Positions 11,901-22,356 of a DNA stretch of 64,000 nt are shown piece by piece; the stretch's first letter is position 1, and each line of letters starts with the position of its first letter. A program made the position numbers and the translations under genes. The notes beneath the pieces were generated by a model. It ran no database searches, was not told the origin of the DNA, and saw only the letters and a list, made by a program, of their open reading frames with translations. Source of the DNA: Lentinus brumalis (taxonomy: Eukaryota; Basidiomycota; Agaricomycetes; Polyporales; Polyporaceae); contig MARA01000013.1 of the NCBI GenBank assembly GCA_001792895.1, positions 186,001 through 250,000 on the forward strand, written 5' to 3'.

Positions 11901-12770
11901 CAGATATGGCCGGGATCAACGTACAACATATAACTCACAGGGATTGAAGAATGTCGGCCCAGAACCGCTGCCCGAAACCAGGTCATACAACCCCGCTCGC
12001 ACCTTCTCCGTCTCCCAGCAGTCGCGCACGAATTGGTCCAGGACCTTCGACCGCTCGCTCATCCGAACAAGGAGAGACGCAAGTTGATTGTCGACGTGAC
12101 GATCACCAAGTTCCGGGAGACTTGCGAGGTAAGGTATAGTCGAGGCGAGCCACTCACGATAGTTGACGAAATTATGCGCAGTATTACTGGACTGCGCGAC
12201 ATCGGCAGGCGGTTCGTCGAGATGGCTAGGCACAGACACAAAGGATAAGCGCGTCGAGAGAGAGAGGATGCGTTCGTGACGGGCGAATGTCGATTGCAGC
12301 GTGGAGAGCTCAACGAGACGCGCCTTCGCATCTTCGCTACTGGGTGGTGTACGATCCTCCACCTGCGACACTGTTAGAACTTAGCCGTTCATTGACGAGA
12401 AAGTACGAGAACTCACGGCATCGGGATTGCCACTAACAGAAACGTCAGACTCTGCCTCCGAGCGGTCAGGTGAGCCTGCATTGTTGTCGTCCTGAACGGA
12501 ACGTGAATCCGAGGGGCACAGACGTTCTCAATAAATACTCACCGTAAAACCGGGGGCGAGGTTCCCAACAGTAGCGATTAGCACGGCGTCAGCGAGAACC
12601 TCCTCCTGTATAGCGCGTTTCTTCTCGAGAAGGTGGTCCTTCTGTTGATGCTTCTTGATGACCGTGGGGTATTGCATGTCGCCCTTTTGTTTGACGCCAT
12701 ACGGGTCCAAGTAGGTTGACAAACAGCACTTCGAACATACGCAAGGGCGCTTCGCGTTGCGGGTAGCCAT
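8941..12770 (-). CDS. Tnp2-family (Plavaka/CACTA-type) transposase
   Basis: Six exons: 12770-12543, 12491-12417, 12362-11939, 11887-10362, 10308-9720, 9662-8941; introns 51-57 bp; 1187 aa with frames agreeing at every junction. The N-terminus has a Cys-rich segment (CVCSKC) with downstream His residues as in the zinc-finger head of these proteins, then an acidic linker. The core shows SLFVDWFNPFGN and VCDLPALRKTTGF, which fit the acidic catalytic positions of the RNase H-like fold, and PVVDAMHNLLLGNL, all typical of Pfam Transposase_21. The C-terminal part has HGWWGFPFERYNG, a conserved family block. It would bind its own element ends and catalyse cut-and-paste transposition. All exons are open, so this copy may be recently active. 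The last residues are uncertain because one more small 3' exon is possible. TIRs of the parent element were not found. Confidence 0.85.
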
Positions 12771-12978
12771 AGCAGCCACCGCACTGAGCACGGTGGTGAG
12801 ACGTGAATAGGACGAGATATGTGCGAATGATGGGCGATGTGTGTCAGAGTCGTCGGTACAGGGCGCACCAACTTAAGCAGGTTCCTCATCCCCTCCCTGG
12901 TTCGCAATCTTGATTGATTTCAATTCGAACAACAACATACGGCACAAAGAACAATGTTAAACATACGGTAATCAACAA

Positions 12979-14497
12979 TCAATCTTCCCTGGACAACTCC
13001 CATATAGGACACTGGCGGAGAGGAGCATGCGGAGTCGATGCGATGATGTAGGCGGCAAGAACAAGGGAAGAACAAAGCATTGCCGTGCTCGCCACAGCGG
13101 CAAGCCTTGTGGAACTGTTGATGGAGAGGGGCATACGAAGCGGGAACAAGGTTTGGTGGTCTTGGCGAAGAGAAGAAGGATTCGGATCAAGCTGCGTGAA
13201 CGGTGATGAGTGCGACGTGAGGATGATGGAATAATCGCTTACCATATCAGGACAAAGGCCTTCGTCCGGCTTTGCAAGGCACGACTCGCCTGCTGGCGAG
13301 ACAGTCGGAGCACCGAGATCAAGCTGCGTGAACGGTGATGAGTGCGACATGTGAGGGAGGGAAGATGATGCATGATCACTGACCATATCAGGACAAAGGC
13401 CTCTGTGCGGGTTTGCAAGGCACGACTGGTCACCCTCGTCTAGCTGCTGGACCAGCGGCGAGTGCTCTCCGGCGATGTGAAGTTTGTCACGACATTGTGT
13501 CTGCGCAACAACCTCCTGGTCATGCACAATCTGTAAATGCAAGCAATGAGACTTTTGAAAAGCGGGTACGAGCATGCACGTACAGTCGCAAGGTCTTGAG
13601 GCTCGGAGGTGGTTGGGAAATATTCCAAAGACGACATTGGCAAGTTGCCGAGATGCAACTCCTCCGCTAGAGTGCGGCGCACAGGCTCGGCGATGAAGTC
13701 CGGGGCGCTGTGACAGTCAGCTTGTGCGAGAGCAAGATCTTCAATGCCCAATGCCTGCCGCTCTGAGAGGTGCTCAAGTCGCGCAATGTCGCCCTCGAGC
13801 CGTTGCACGGTGTGAGTCGTTGCGGTGTTGCACGCTTCAAGAACAGCGATGCCATGCTGTACTTGCTCGGTCCGAGCCCGATCCACCGAACGCTGTGCCT
13901 TCATGAGCTCGAGGTCGAAGTCGACGCGCGCAACCTTCTGAGACAGTTCTTCGAGGCCTCGCCTGAGTGAGCCCCACTTGTCGTTGAGAAGCTCCTTCTC
14001 CTGACGAAGGTGGTCTGGAGCTCCGCGTGAGGAAGAAGACGGAGTTCAGCCAGAGGACACTCTACCTTTCATCTCCGTGAGCAGAGTACCAACGGAGCGG
14101 GATAAATCAGCCACGCGGTTGCACACGTCTCCGACATCGGTCTCAAGCTGACTCGTACGCGCTACCGTCGAAGACTGTCCTAAGGCTCAGATAAAGACTA
14201 TGTTGCAGTACATGATACTCGTACCTGATCGCGCTTCATATCGAGGACTGTGCGCAAAACGCGAGCGTTGCGGGAAGCGAATTCTTCGATCTCGCCTTCA
14301 ACATGCTGGAATCTAACCTCCCAACGAGACTCCATGGCATCCAGGCCATGAGCCCTGCTACTCGTCACGACCTAACGCTGGACCGCGGATACCGAAAGAG
14401 CGTACCAATCCTTCAAGAGCTGCTGATCGTTTGCGAAGTCGGCATCATCCGCGAGACACGCCTTGGAGTTGGCGGAACCACAGCGGATAGTATTCAT
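12979..14497 (-). CDS. Coiled-coil protein with internal repeat and C-terminal membrane segment; candidate element-borne accessory ORF
   Basis: Five exons: 14497-14406, 14354-14225, 14174-14066, 14020-13584, 13530-12979 (439 aa; introns 45-53 bp, all phases compatible). Roughly residues 40-250 are heptad-rich, charged coiled coil (for example LEGDIARLEHLSERQALG). Residues about 285-365 contain two copies of a 35-40-residue repeat (SCLA-P--GLCPDMVSD ... HSSPFTQLD). Near the C-terminus is one hydrophobic stretch (LAAVASTAMLCSSLVLAAYI) that could be a membrane anchor. It lies about 210 bp upstream of the transposase on the same strand, so it might be a second ORF of the same element, or an unrelated host orphan. 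I do not recognise a family. Confidence 0.6.
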
Positions 14498-14862
14498 GGC
14501 GAGTGAGCGAGTGCAGTCGGGTGGCGTAGGAGGCCGCAAGCAAGGGTGTGAGAGGAGACGACATGATTGAGCGGAGGAGAGTCCAAGCGGTGGTCGTGAC
14601 GCACACGCACAAAGGAGAGCTCCGGCGTCTGTTAGATTATGGGTTCCCGGCGTCTACGTTCGCGCAAATATTGGTCGTGCAAGAAACCTAGATAGATGAC
14701 ATCCGCATTGATGATACATTCACACATACTACTCAGACAACATATCAAGAGACCGTAAGGGAGAAAACATACTGCGTACGAAGAGTGGGAAGGGAACGAA
14801 GGGAGGGATCATAGACTCGGAGCGGTGGAGGGGAGCGGTGGAGGGATGATAGAGCGTATGCG
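14498..14862. other. Intergenic; short tandem repeat
   Basis: Holds the upstream region of the coiled-coil gene. At 14819-14846 a GAGCGGTGGAGGG-type unit is repeated twice. No gene is seen. Confidence 0.4.
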
Positions 14863-15628
14863 TCAGAAGTGAAGCTGGTAGTGGGCGTGTCCGTCTATAC
14901 CATGAGCATCATCAAGCAGACGATGGGGGGCGGTAACCGAGACGCTCTTGTGCAGCTCCTTAAAGTTGACCACGCACTTATCTCCGTCGTGGAGAAGGTA
15001 CGTCTTCCCTGTCGCCCGACCCCTCAAAGAGCTATTCAAGACGTCCTCGATGGCTGCCATCTCGTGACGGCTCGGGTACCCTTCCCCCCCACCCGGGTTT
15101 GAGATGTACCATACTTGAACGGTACCCGGAGAGGGACAGAAGGACTTGTTCGAGATGTTGTCATAGATCTCGAACACCCACTCTGCGGCCGCGCGCGACC
15201 CCTCCCACATCCGGATAGAGTACTGCGTACCGGGCACTGATTGGACCCTGTAGCTGTCCGGGGAGTTTGGACGCTTCTGCATGTGGTTGTTGGCTGTCAG
15301 TGCTGTAGTCTGACAGGAATATGACGAGTCTACGACTCACTCCAGTGATGTGTGCCGGTTTCCGCATAAACTCAGAGACCATCTCCTGCACGGACTCGCC
15401 GTCGCCTCCGTGTTCTTTGAGGATCTCAGTGAAAGTCTTCTGCAGGTAGGCATGTATCTCGCCCTCCGAAGCTTCTTTGGGTGGAGGCAGCAGCGGACCG
15501 GCAAGCCCGAGAGCGTAGATGTCGAACTCCAGTCGAGCGTTGAAGTTGCGATACAGCTGACATTGCTCTACAAGGACCTCGCCCCACGTTGGGACCTCCG
15601 GGGGGAGGTATCCGCGACAACAGCTGCA
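14863..15628 (-). CDS. Orphan protein, paralogue of the 17308-18536 gene (5' end uncertain)
   Basis: Supported exons are about 15628-15341 and 15276-14863, joined by a 64-bp intron in phase 0 after HITG. The readable protein (about 230 aa) includes LEFDIYALGL, SEGEIHAYLQK, PGTQYSIRMWEG, FEIYDNISNKSF and GKTYLLHDGDKC. Each block has a counterpart in the same order in the 17308-18536 protein (DFEIITLA, SDLGTWLDHEL, PRSRYSIRLFPG, HEKFLLMDGQTC), and the ITG| intron sits at the same place, so the two are divergent duplicates. The first exon was not resolved: the frame has a stop upstream of about 15634, and a splice acceptor CTGCAG there is likely. No known domain was recognised. The neighbour at 15985 is divergent. 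Confidence 0.6.
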
Positions 15629-15984
15629 GTTCTATTAGCCATAGCGTAGGAGAGAGAAGCGACATGACACCCACCAGTATAGCCCATGAGCAAGCCTACG
15701 GTTACGGATGGGAGGGAGGTGAGAGGGTGGGGGTGAGCTTTACCGCCTGTTGCGGGCACAATTATATCGAGTCACAGGGAGCACGGTCGGAGGTTTTCCG
15801 ATAATCACTGCAGACGTAATGAGAACAATAAGATCTTGGACAATCAGTGCTTCTGACGCTCTCAGAAGCCATCGACCGGTACCGGAGCTCCGCCGACGTC
15901 TATATACTTGCTGCGAGGAGCTGCGAGGTGGAGAAACCCAAAGTGCGATACCCTGCATCGTACACACCACCAAGACACCTCGTC
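15629..15984. other. Divergent intergenic region
   Basis: About 350 bp between two divergent genes. It probably contains the unresolved first exon(s) of the minus-strand gene and both promoters. A weak TATA-like TCTATATAC lies at about 15899-15907. Nothing else is supported. Confidence 0.35.
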
Positions 15985-16986
15985 ATGCAGAACGAGTGAG
16001 TTATAAGTGGGACGTCTGACGTGAGGTTGAGCTTACCTGTTCACTCCAGACATGCTGATGATGTGGATGTCGACATGGACGAGGCGTCCGACGAGGCGCA
16101 CGATGGCGACATAGTCCCAGTACCGGTCGCTGAGCCAGCCGTGCCGGTCCCTCCGCCCGCGGTGGAGGTTGAACGTCGTGATGTCCCTCCTCAGGGCTGG
16201 TTCCTCGGCTCAGTCGGCTGTCTCCGTCCTAAACAGCGGGCGGCGGATCTCTACTTCCAGTACATCTGGAATGCGATCATGGACGTAGTCGGGACGCGGC
16301 GTCGCCTCAGCACGTGCGTTCTCGTCTGGGGCACGGACTATGTCTTCCCCGAGGCCTCCGTCGAGCCGGCCCCCGTGACCGAGCAAGAGTTCGTAGCTGA
16401 CGGGCACGGGGCCATGTTGATCACTGCCGCGGACCACGGTCAAACGCACTTGCACCGGTGGGACGTGCCGGTGATTATACCAGCCGTGGTGCCTGCCTTG
16501 TTTGGCGCCTACTATGTCCAGGGGATGCTTGTCATGGGATGGCGCCTCTCCTGGCACCATGTCGTGGAAGTCAGGCGGACAGCCCCCAAGTCGGGAGGAC
16601 CAACCGAGTTCCACTATCACGAGCACGAGCGTCGCAGGAACGGGCAGCTCGAGCCTCCGCCCATCAAAGCTGGGGGCAAGTACTGGCTCTTTGACTACAT
16701 CACATATGCGACCCAGGTCCAGAACTACCGCAAGGCGATAGGAAAGCCGAACGCGGCTGCTGCGGGCGAGGGACAGGACGATGCACCTGGTGGTTCGGCG
16801 AGGGGTGGTAAGAGGGGCCGGCGGGCGAGGGGCGGAACCAAAGGCGGCACGAAGGGCGGCGCGAAGGGCGGCACGAAGGGTAGCACGAGGAGCGGCACGA
16901 GGGGCGGCACCAAGGCCGGTACGAGGGGCCGGGCGAGGGGTGGCGGACGAGGTCAGGCCAGGAGGGGAGGTAGTTCTAGGGCTTGA
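15985..16986 (+). CDS. Orphan protein with acidic head and RG-rich, GT(K/R)GG-repeat tail
   Basis: Exons 15985-15995 (an 11-nt first exon encoding MQN plus two bases) and 16050-16986; the 54-bp intron has GTGAGT and CTCCAG; 315 aa. The head (about residues 5-35) is acidic (DVDVDMDEASDEAHDGD). The middle (about 60-240) is a compact, Trp/Tyr-rich region without a family I recognise (for example WFLGSVGCLRP, HHVVEVRRTAP, KYWLFDYITYATQ). The last about 65 residues are basic Gly/Arg/Lys/Thr repeats (ARGGTKGGTKGGAKGG...), resembling RG/RGG tails that bind RNA or nucleic acids in other proteins; that function is inference. The repeat is mirrored in DNA as 12-15-bp units, so its length may vary between strains. 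Confidence 0.65.
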
Positions 16987-17020
16987 TGTCGAACAATTGT
17001 ACTTAGTGTGCGCACCGAGG

Positions 17021-17097
17021 AGAAGTCTGAAGCGCAAGCTTAGTCTGGAGAAGTCTGAAGCGCAAGCTTAGTCTGGAGAAGTCTGAAGCGCAAGCTA
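17021..17097. repeat. 28-bp tandem repeat, about 2.7 copies
   Basis: AGAAGTCTGAAGCGCAAGCT starts at 17021, 17049 and 17077 with a TAGTCTGG spacer, giving a 28-bp period with identical units. It lies just 3' of the RG-tail gene, probably in its 3' UTR. Confidence 0.9.
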
Positions 17098-17307
17098 GCG
17101 TGATATTCGAGAAGCTCGCTAGCGGCGGTGCAGCGTGACGCGTGACGGGTTAAGAGCGCTGCATCAGCGGCCAAGCGCCGAGGTCGTTTCCATCCCCTTC
17201 CCAACATTGACCTTCCCTCCTCTACCACTACCACTCTTTCTGTCAACCACCGTCTTCTCCTCCTTCAAGGGCTCCTACCTACTGTCCTGTGTCTTGTTTC
17301 AACCGCT

Positions 17308-18536
17308 ATGTCATCCAGACGTGCTACGGTAAATGCTGTACGTTGTCAGTCATACGATATCCCTTGGCGTCGCTAACATGTCTGTTTAGAGTGGTGGTCG
17401 GGCTCGTTTTGCACCATACCACGCCTCCCGCTCCCCCCATCGCCTTTCTCGCTCTTCAGACTCCTTCGATTCTCGTTCTACCGCAACTTCGTCGGCTCTC
17501 GCTGTACGGACTCAAGGTGTGCGTGACCTGTCATCGAGGCATCTCACGGTAAGTGCAGTGCATTGTCGGGGCTACTCCATTGCTTACGTGTCGTCAGGAT
17601 ACCACCCAGCCCTCCCATCTGTCTCGTCCGCCGTGTCGTCCGCCTCCATCGTCCCGTCCGTCCCAACCGTCCCGTCCGTCCCAACCGTCCCGTCCGTCCC
17701 AACCGTCCTGTCCGCCCCAACCGTCCCGCTCATCGCACCATCCGTCGCAAGATCTCTCCCAGTCGGCTTCTCCCGACGCATTGTCCCCTCTCGGTTTAGC
17801 GACCGCCGAGCCAGGTCAGCACATGCGCGACGTCTGCCACCAGATAATCGGCTTCAAATATCCCGGCTTCCGCCCTCGCAATGATTTCGAAATCATCACG
17901 CTGGCGACTAGGCGGTACCCGGGTGCCCGTTCCGACCTTGGTACGTGGCTGGATCATGAGCTCGCGTTCGCAATACAAGACGTCGGAAGTTTGGAGGCGG
18001 TGATGGATGGTGCTCGGAACACCCTTGCTCTACCAGCCAGTCGTATAACCGGTGTACGTAGTCACTCTGCTCGCCACGTCAGTATGCCGCTGATCTCGCC
18101 GTTCCAGCTGAAGCCACGGGGCACCGAGCGTGGTGTCTTCCTTCGCCCCATCCCTCGTAGTCGTTATTCTATCCGGCTATTTCCCGGCTGTGCGCTAGCA
18201 CGGGAGTACTGCCTGGACTTCGTCGAAACCCGTACAGGCGTGCCTGTCAACTCACCTTTCGAGTTCGAGCTGTTCAGTGTTCCTAACTCCTCGGCTGGCT
18301 CCCCGTTCGGAGTTCGCGCGACACCCATCACAAATCTGGAGAGCGCGTTCGGTGTTCGGCAAGACGAGATATTGCCTGGCCACGAGAAGTTCCTGTTGAT
18401 GGATGGTCAGACATGCCTGCTGAGGCGTCCCGGCCACAAGGACGTGCGCTTCACTGTCCCTATTCGGCGCCAACCAGCCGCTACTTCTTCACGGGCGGCT
18501 GATGTTGACGTCTTAGATCTACCTGTGTCCTACTGA
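17308..18536 (+). CDS. Orphan protein, paralogue of the 14863-15628 gene, with Pro/Ser-rich N-terminus
   Basis: Exons 17308-17328, 17390-17548, 17598-18053, 18108-18536 (354 aa). The last intron (54 bp, GTACGT...TTCCAG) is in frame and stop-free, so an unspliced reading is also open. The intron is accepted because the paralogue has one at the same ITG| position. The N-terminal about 115 residues are Arg/Ser/Pro-rich with a short 5-residue repeat (PSRPSQ, four copies, from 15-bp DNA repeats at about 17650-17710). The conserved part (about 145-340) carries DFEIITLATRR, DLGTWLDHELAF, SRYSIRLFPG, SPFEFELFSVP and HEKFLLMDGQTCLL. Function is unknown, and no signal peptide is evident. Confidence 0.65.
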
Positions 18537-18919
18537 ATGTTCTCCTTACTATTTAGACTGTTAGTTCGCATCTGTAGAGTACCAACGATGTATCTTCCAT
18601 TTGTATCATCATTGTCTCATAAATTATCGTTGTCTTTTGTCCTTCTGCGTGTGTGTTATTGCCAGGAGCCAACTCGAGAAGGTGTCGCGATGGTGTCGCA
18701 ACAACTCATCAAGCGCGACATTGACCAGGATGATTGTCATGTCCGAACGCTTAATTCGGTCAACTTCCCTCGGGGCTGAACATACAACATGCATGGATTG
18801 TGAGGACGCGGAAATACATAGGTAGCATACTAGCGGAGGCATGTGTCATACTAGCGGAGGCATGTGTCATAGCAGCATATCAGGGAACACGGCGTGGCGC
18901 CCATTGTGGAGCGGGAGGG
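18537..18919. repeat. Intergenic with a 21-bp duplication
   Basis: The unit CATACTAGCGGAGGCATGTG occurs at 18826 and again at 18847 (21-bp period, two copies with a partial third). The remainder of this gap between the 3' ends of two convergent genes shows no gene. Confidence 0.6.
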
Positions 18920-20122
18920 CTAGAGAACGAAGGAATGCGTAGCGCCCACGACGTTGTTGGAGACGGATTCCCACTGACTTCCCGTCTTGAACCAGTGGCT
19001 GAGTCTCTGCTCGCCAGCAATACCAGTACTCTGGAGGAACGCAAAGTGGAACAGGTTCGGATGGCGCGTGATCCGCGTCCCCGTGCCATTTGCCCAAACC
19101 GACACCACGGTGTCCTCCTCACGACGAGGGCCGGTGACGGTAACATACGTTCGGAGCAACAGCTCCTCCAAGTGCGGTAGTCGTAGCAATGTCAGATGCC
19201 ATTGATGCACGTCATTCCACGGCCTCCGGGCGTGGTGGAAGCGGCGCTGAATAAATACGAATAAGAGATTATGAAAGGAAAAGGGCACGGACGTCTCGTA
19301 CCTGAGCGCGATGCTTCTCAAGCAGCTTGAGCTTGCGCAGATTGGGTGCAGCCCCTGCAATGCGCGCGAGGATGTCGTAGTCGTCGGAGAAGAATTCGAT
19401 GGTGAGGGACCAAAGGGGAGATGTCGACAACGCATCGATGGCTACGGCTGCCATAGATGCCAATCGGGTTAGATTGACCGTCGCCGACGCCACTTGGCCG
19501 TGCGCTAAGCCCGCCAGGCATCGCGCGGGGCAACGAAGCTCCGACATGCGACCGAGGTTGAGATTACGCAGGGGGCAACGATTCCGCGATCCGCAGGCCT
19601 GCAGAGTGAGCGAGACGATGGTGGGATGGGTGGAGAGGAATGAAACGACGTAGTGGTGAGGCAGGTTTGTGGTGAATACCGTGAGCCGGGCAAAGAGAAG
19701 TCCATTGAGGATGGTAGGCGGAGATGTCATAGGAAGGTGAAGAGTGAGTGTCTCAATGTTGCAAGGGAGGCGAAGAAGCTCGCGAAGGAGATGTGCAGGA
19801 TACGCGGTGCTTGGAGGGAGGGATATAGAGAGGTCTTCGATGACGCGCCCAATCGCGGCGTTGTGCCCTGCAAGGGCGATGAAGAGCTCCATCTTATCCA
19901 AGCTCCCCAGGCAGATTACGCGCTAATAATGATACAAGGATAAGCCGACGCGATTTCAGAGCAAATAAGGTAAGGAGTCTGACCTGGAGGCGCGTCCTAC
20001 GCGCAAGCTGCAAGGAGATGTCAGAACAAGTTAGTGCCCAAACCAACGAACAACGCCACTCACGGCAGACAGAGATTGATGGTGCCGACTCCGCGTTGGG
20101 GAGTGCGTAGTTGAATCTTCAT
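18920..20122 (-). CDS. F-box/LRR-like protein without a clear F-box
   Basis: Exons 20122-20064, 20007-19984 (24 nt), 19902-19302 and 19246-18920; 336 aa with compatible phases. The protein is leucine-rich with irregular repeats such as LSISLPPSTAYPAHLLREL, IETLTLHLPMTS, TIVSLTLQACGS and HLEELLLRTYVTVTG, the usual look of C-terminal halves of Agaricomycete F-box proteins. No F-box is visible at the N-terminus, so either an upstream exon was missed or this is a degenerate member. Full-length family members are usually longer (450-600 aa). The role (SCF substrate recognition) would be family inference only. Confidence 0.55.
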
Positions 20123-20520
20123 GGTGCGACATTATGATAGGTAGCTGGAAGTACGAGGGAAGTAGATGTAAGCTTCAGTGCGAGGGACGGATACTGGAAG
20201 TGCGAGGAAGTAGTGTGAGGCCTTGAGGTGCGCGGCCGTCGATCTTAATAAGGCGACACCGGCTGTGAAACTTCTAGGTTTGCAATCGATTGTGGGGACA
20301 CGCGGAATGGGTGTGCTTTGTACTTGCCTCTAGTTCCGAAACACATTGCACGTTGCTGCATATCGGCGCTGCGCTTCATACAATGTTCAAAACAGCGCGA
20401 GTGATCATCTTGCTTCGCCGAAGCTGGATTCGGTCAAGATATACAGAGAGAGCAGGCTGGTGGAGTGAGGCTTGTGCATTTGCTACTAGTAGCATGCGCA
20501 GATAGGAGGAGGAAGTACTT

Positions 20521-20552
20521 AGGAGCAGGCGGAGCCGCGCGGCGCCTGCTCC
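20521..20552. other. Inverted repeat (potential hairpin) upstream of the WD40 gene
   Basis: GGAGCAGGCG is followed after about 10 bases by CGCCTGCTCC, a perfect 10-bp inverted repeat. It lies about 120-150 bp before the WD40 start codon. Confidence 0.6.
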
Positions 20553-20596
20553 GAGCTTTTCGGAGTAGCTCCAGGCAGTAGCGCTGGAGATCGTCT

Positions 20597-20642
20597 CTCT
20601 CCTCCCTTCCTCCTCCTCCTCCTCCTCTTCCTCCTCCTCACG
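20597..20642. repeat. TCC microsatellite
   Basis: A TCCTCC run lies just upstream of the WD40 gene, probably in its promoter or 5' leader. Confidence 0.85.
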
Positions 20643-20672
20643 ATACGCGTCCATCCGTTCCTGCGCCTGCTG

Positions 20673-22023
20673 ATGGTTCTGCGATATCTTGAGACCGCGT
20701 GCCTATCTCGTGGACATACCGACGGCATCACAGCGCTGGCCTTCAGCTCCAAGGGCCAATTCCTCGCCTCAGCTGGTCTAGACGGCACAGTGTGCATATG
20801 GCGAACTGACGACTATCGTCTGCGACATGTTATCTCGCATTCTGGGAAGATTGCCGTTCTCTCTTTGGTATGGCTCGGTCCGTCTGAAGACACACTCATC
20901 TGCGGGCTCAAGGACGGCAAATTAGTCACTATCGTTTTTAGTGAGGTGAGTATTTCCCCCCTTAGTCTCAGTTGAGCTCACCCGATGTCCGCGGCGATAG
21001 CAAGAGATTGTTCTTAATGGATTCTTTGCACATTCGTATCCTATCGAATGCTTGGTTGTTGCTGCACCCGACCTCTTCGTTTCGGGTGCTCGTGGCGAAG
21101 TTCGCGTTTGGAAGCGGTCTATTGGTGCGTACTCGTTTGCACTCTCGTGCTCATGGTTGTCACACGCTTTCTGCGTGCAATCAGACTCTTGCAGCTGGCA
21201 CCAACAGGCCGAACTTCCTTTACCCCCGAGAACGTCATTCAACAGAACAGATAACGTTCAGGTGACAAGCCTCCACATCATTTCCTATGGTCAACCGCTC
21301 CTCGTTGTCACATACATGGATCATGGCATGCAGTCCGTGCTCTATATCATGTTTCGTTGAACTTGCGTCTCACATTCAATGCAGCCTCTTCGATGCATCA
21401 ACATGGGAGCATAGGCGGAGTATACCGATCACCGGTCAGATGTACGTCCTTCGAGCATCGCGCACGGCATGGCACGCTCATAGTCTCGCAGTGGCGATAC
21501 CAGCTTTTCACCAGATCATCGAACTGTGGCTGTATCCAATATCATCAGCGGATTCGACGTATACTCGATGGATACCGAAACTGCGCTCTGTTCGTTCGAG
21601 CATGCCGTAAGGCTAGACAATCTTAGGCGCACTCCCGTCCTGCTCATTCACGACGGTCTTGCCCTCGTGGGAGGCAATGCTCAAGGGGACGTGCACATCT
21701 GGGATGTGGGATCGCGCCGCAAATTGCACAGTCTCGTCCACAGCAGTGAGTGACACTCGATTCCGCCGTCACGCTCCCTCAGCTCATGCACAACCAGAGG
21801 AGGAAGTCATCTTGGCAATCGCGGTATGTAACATGTGTCAAGAAGATCGGCTAAGCAATATCTGGAACGCATATTTCAGGCTCACTATTATGAGGACTCC
21901 GACACGTTCGTCATCACAACCGGTATCCTGGAAGGCGGCCCTCGTCGTGGCATCGTTGTATGGCAGGCTCAGGAACTTTGTTCGTCGCGATTTACTTGTC
22001 TCTCATCTCCCGCCTGGCACTGA
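20673..22023 (+). CDS. WD40-repeat protein
   Basis: A beta-propeller protein. The first repeat is clear: GHTDGITALAFSSKGQFLAS followed by AGLDGTVCIW (a GH...W unit). Later blades are weaker (LFVSGARGEVRVWKRSIG, LVGGNAQGDVHIWDVGSRR, GIVVWQAQELC). The start is the ATG at 20673. Exon ends I trust are 20945|21007, 21124 (phase 1), and the last two introns (GTGAGTGACACT...CTCAG near 21749 and GTATGT...TTTCAG near 21823), ending with stop 22021-22023. Two junctions between about 21330 and 21515 are unresolved, where no standard donor gives compatible frames without a very short intron. About 300 aa in total. A scaffold role is likely but the partner is unknown. Confidence 0.6.
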
Positions 22024-22312
22024 CACGTCCTGTAGCCCATGCCCACATCGTGGCGGGGCGTTCGTTCTCTACAGTATGGAGCCAACATATCTTGAATCTA
22101 TTCATAATCGGTATAACGTTCAGCACTATCTGGTACTTGTATGTCGGGACAGCTTGAGAAGCATAAGTAGGACCTAATCGCGATCTACATGAGCCGGCGT
22201 CTGCACGCGCTTTGACCGTCAAGGCCTTTGTGCGCATTGGCTGGGAATGGCGCCCGCTTTGGCTTTCCTCTCAAAGGACTCTTTCGGCAACGCATTGGGA
22301 GCGTTGTCGGCC

Positions 22313-22320
22313 TATAAAAG
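22313..22320 (+). promoter_or_regulatory. TATA box of the signal-anchor orphan gene
   Basis: TATAAAAG lies 37-44 bp before the ATG at 22357. Confidence 0.6.
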
Positions 22321-22356
22321 ACTCCCCCACTCGAGTGTTTCTTCACCGCTACGACC

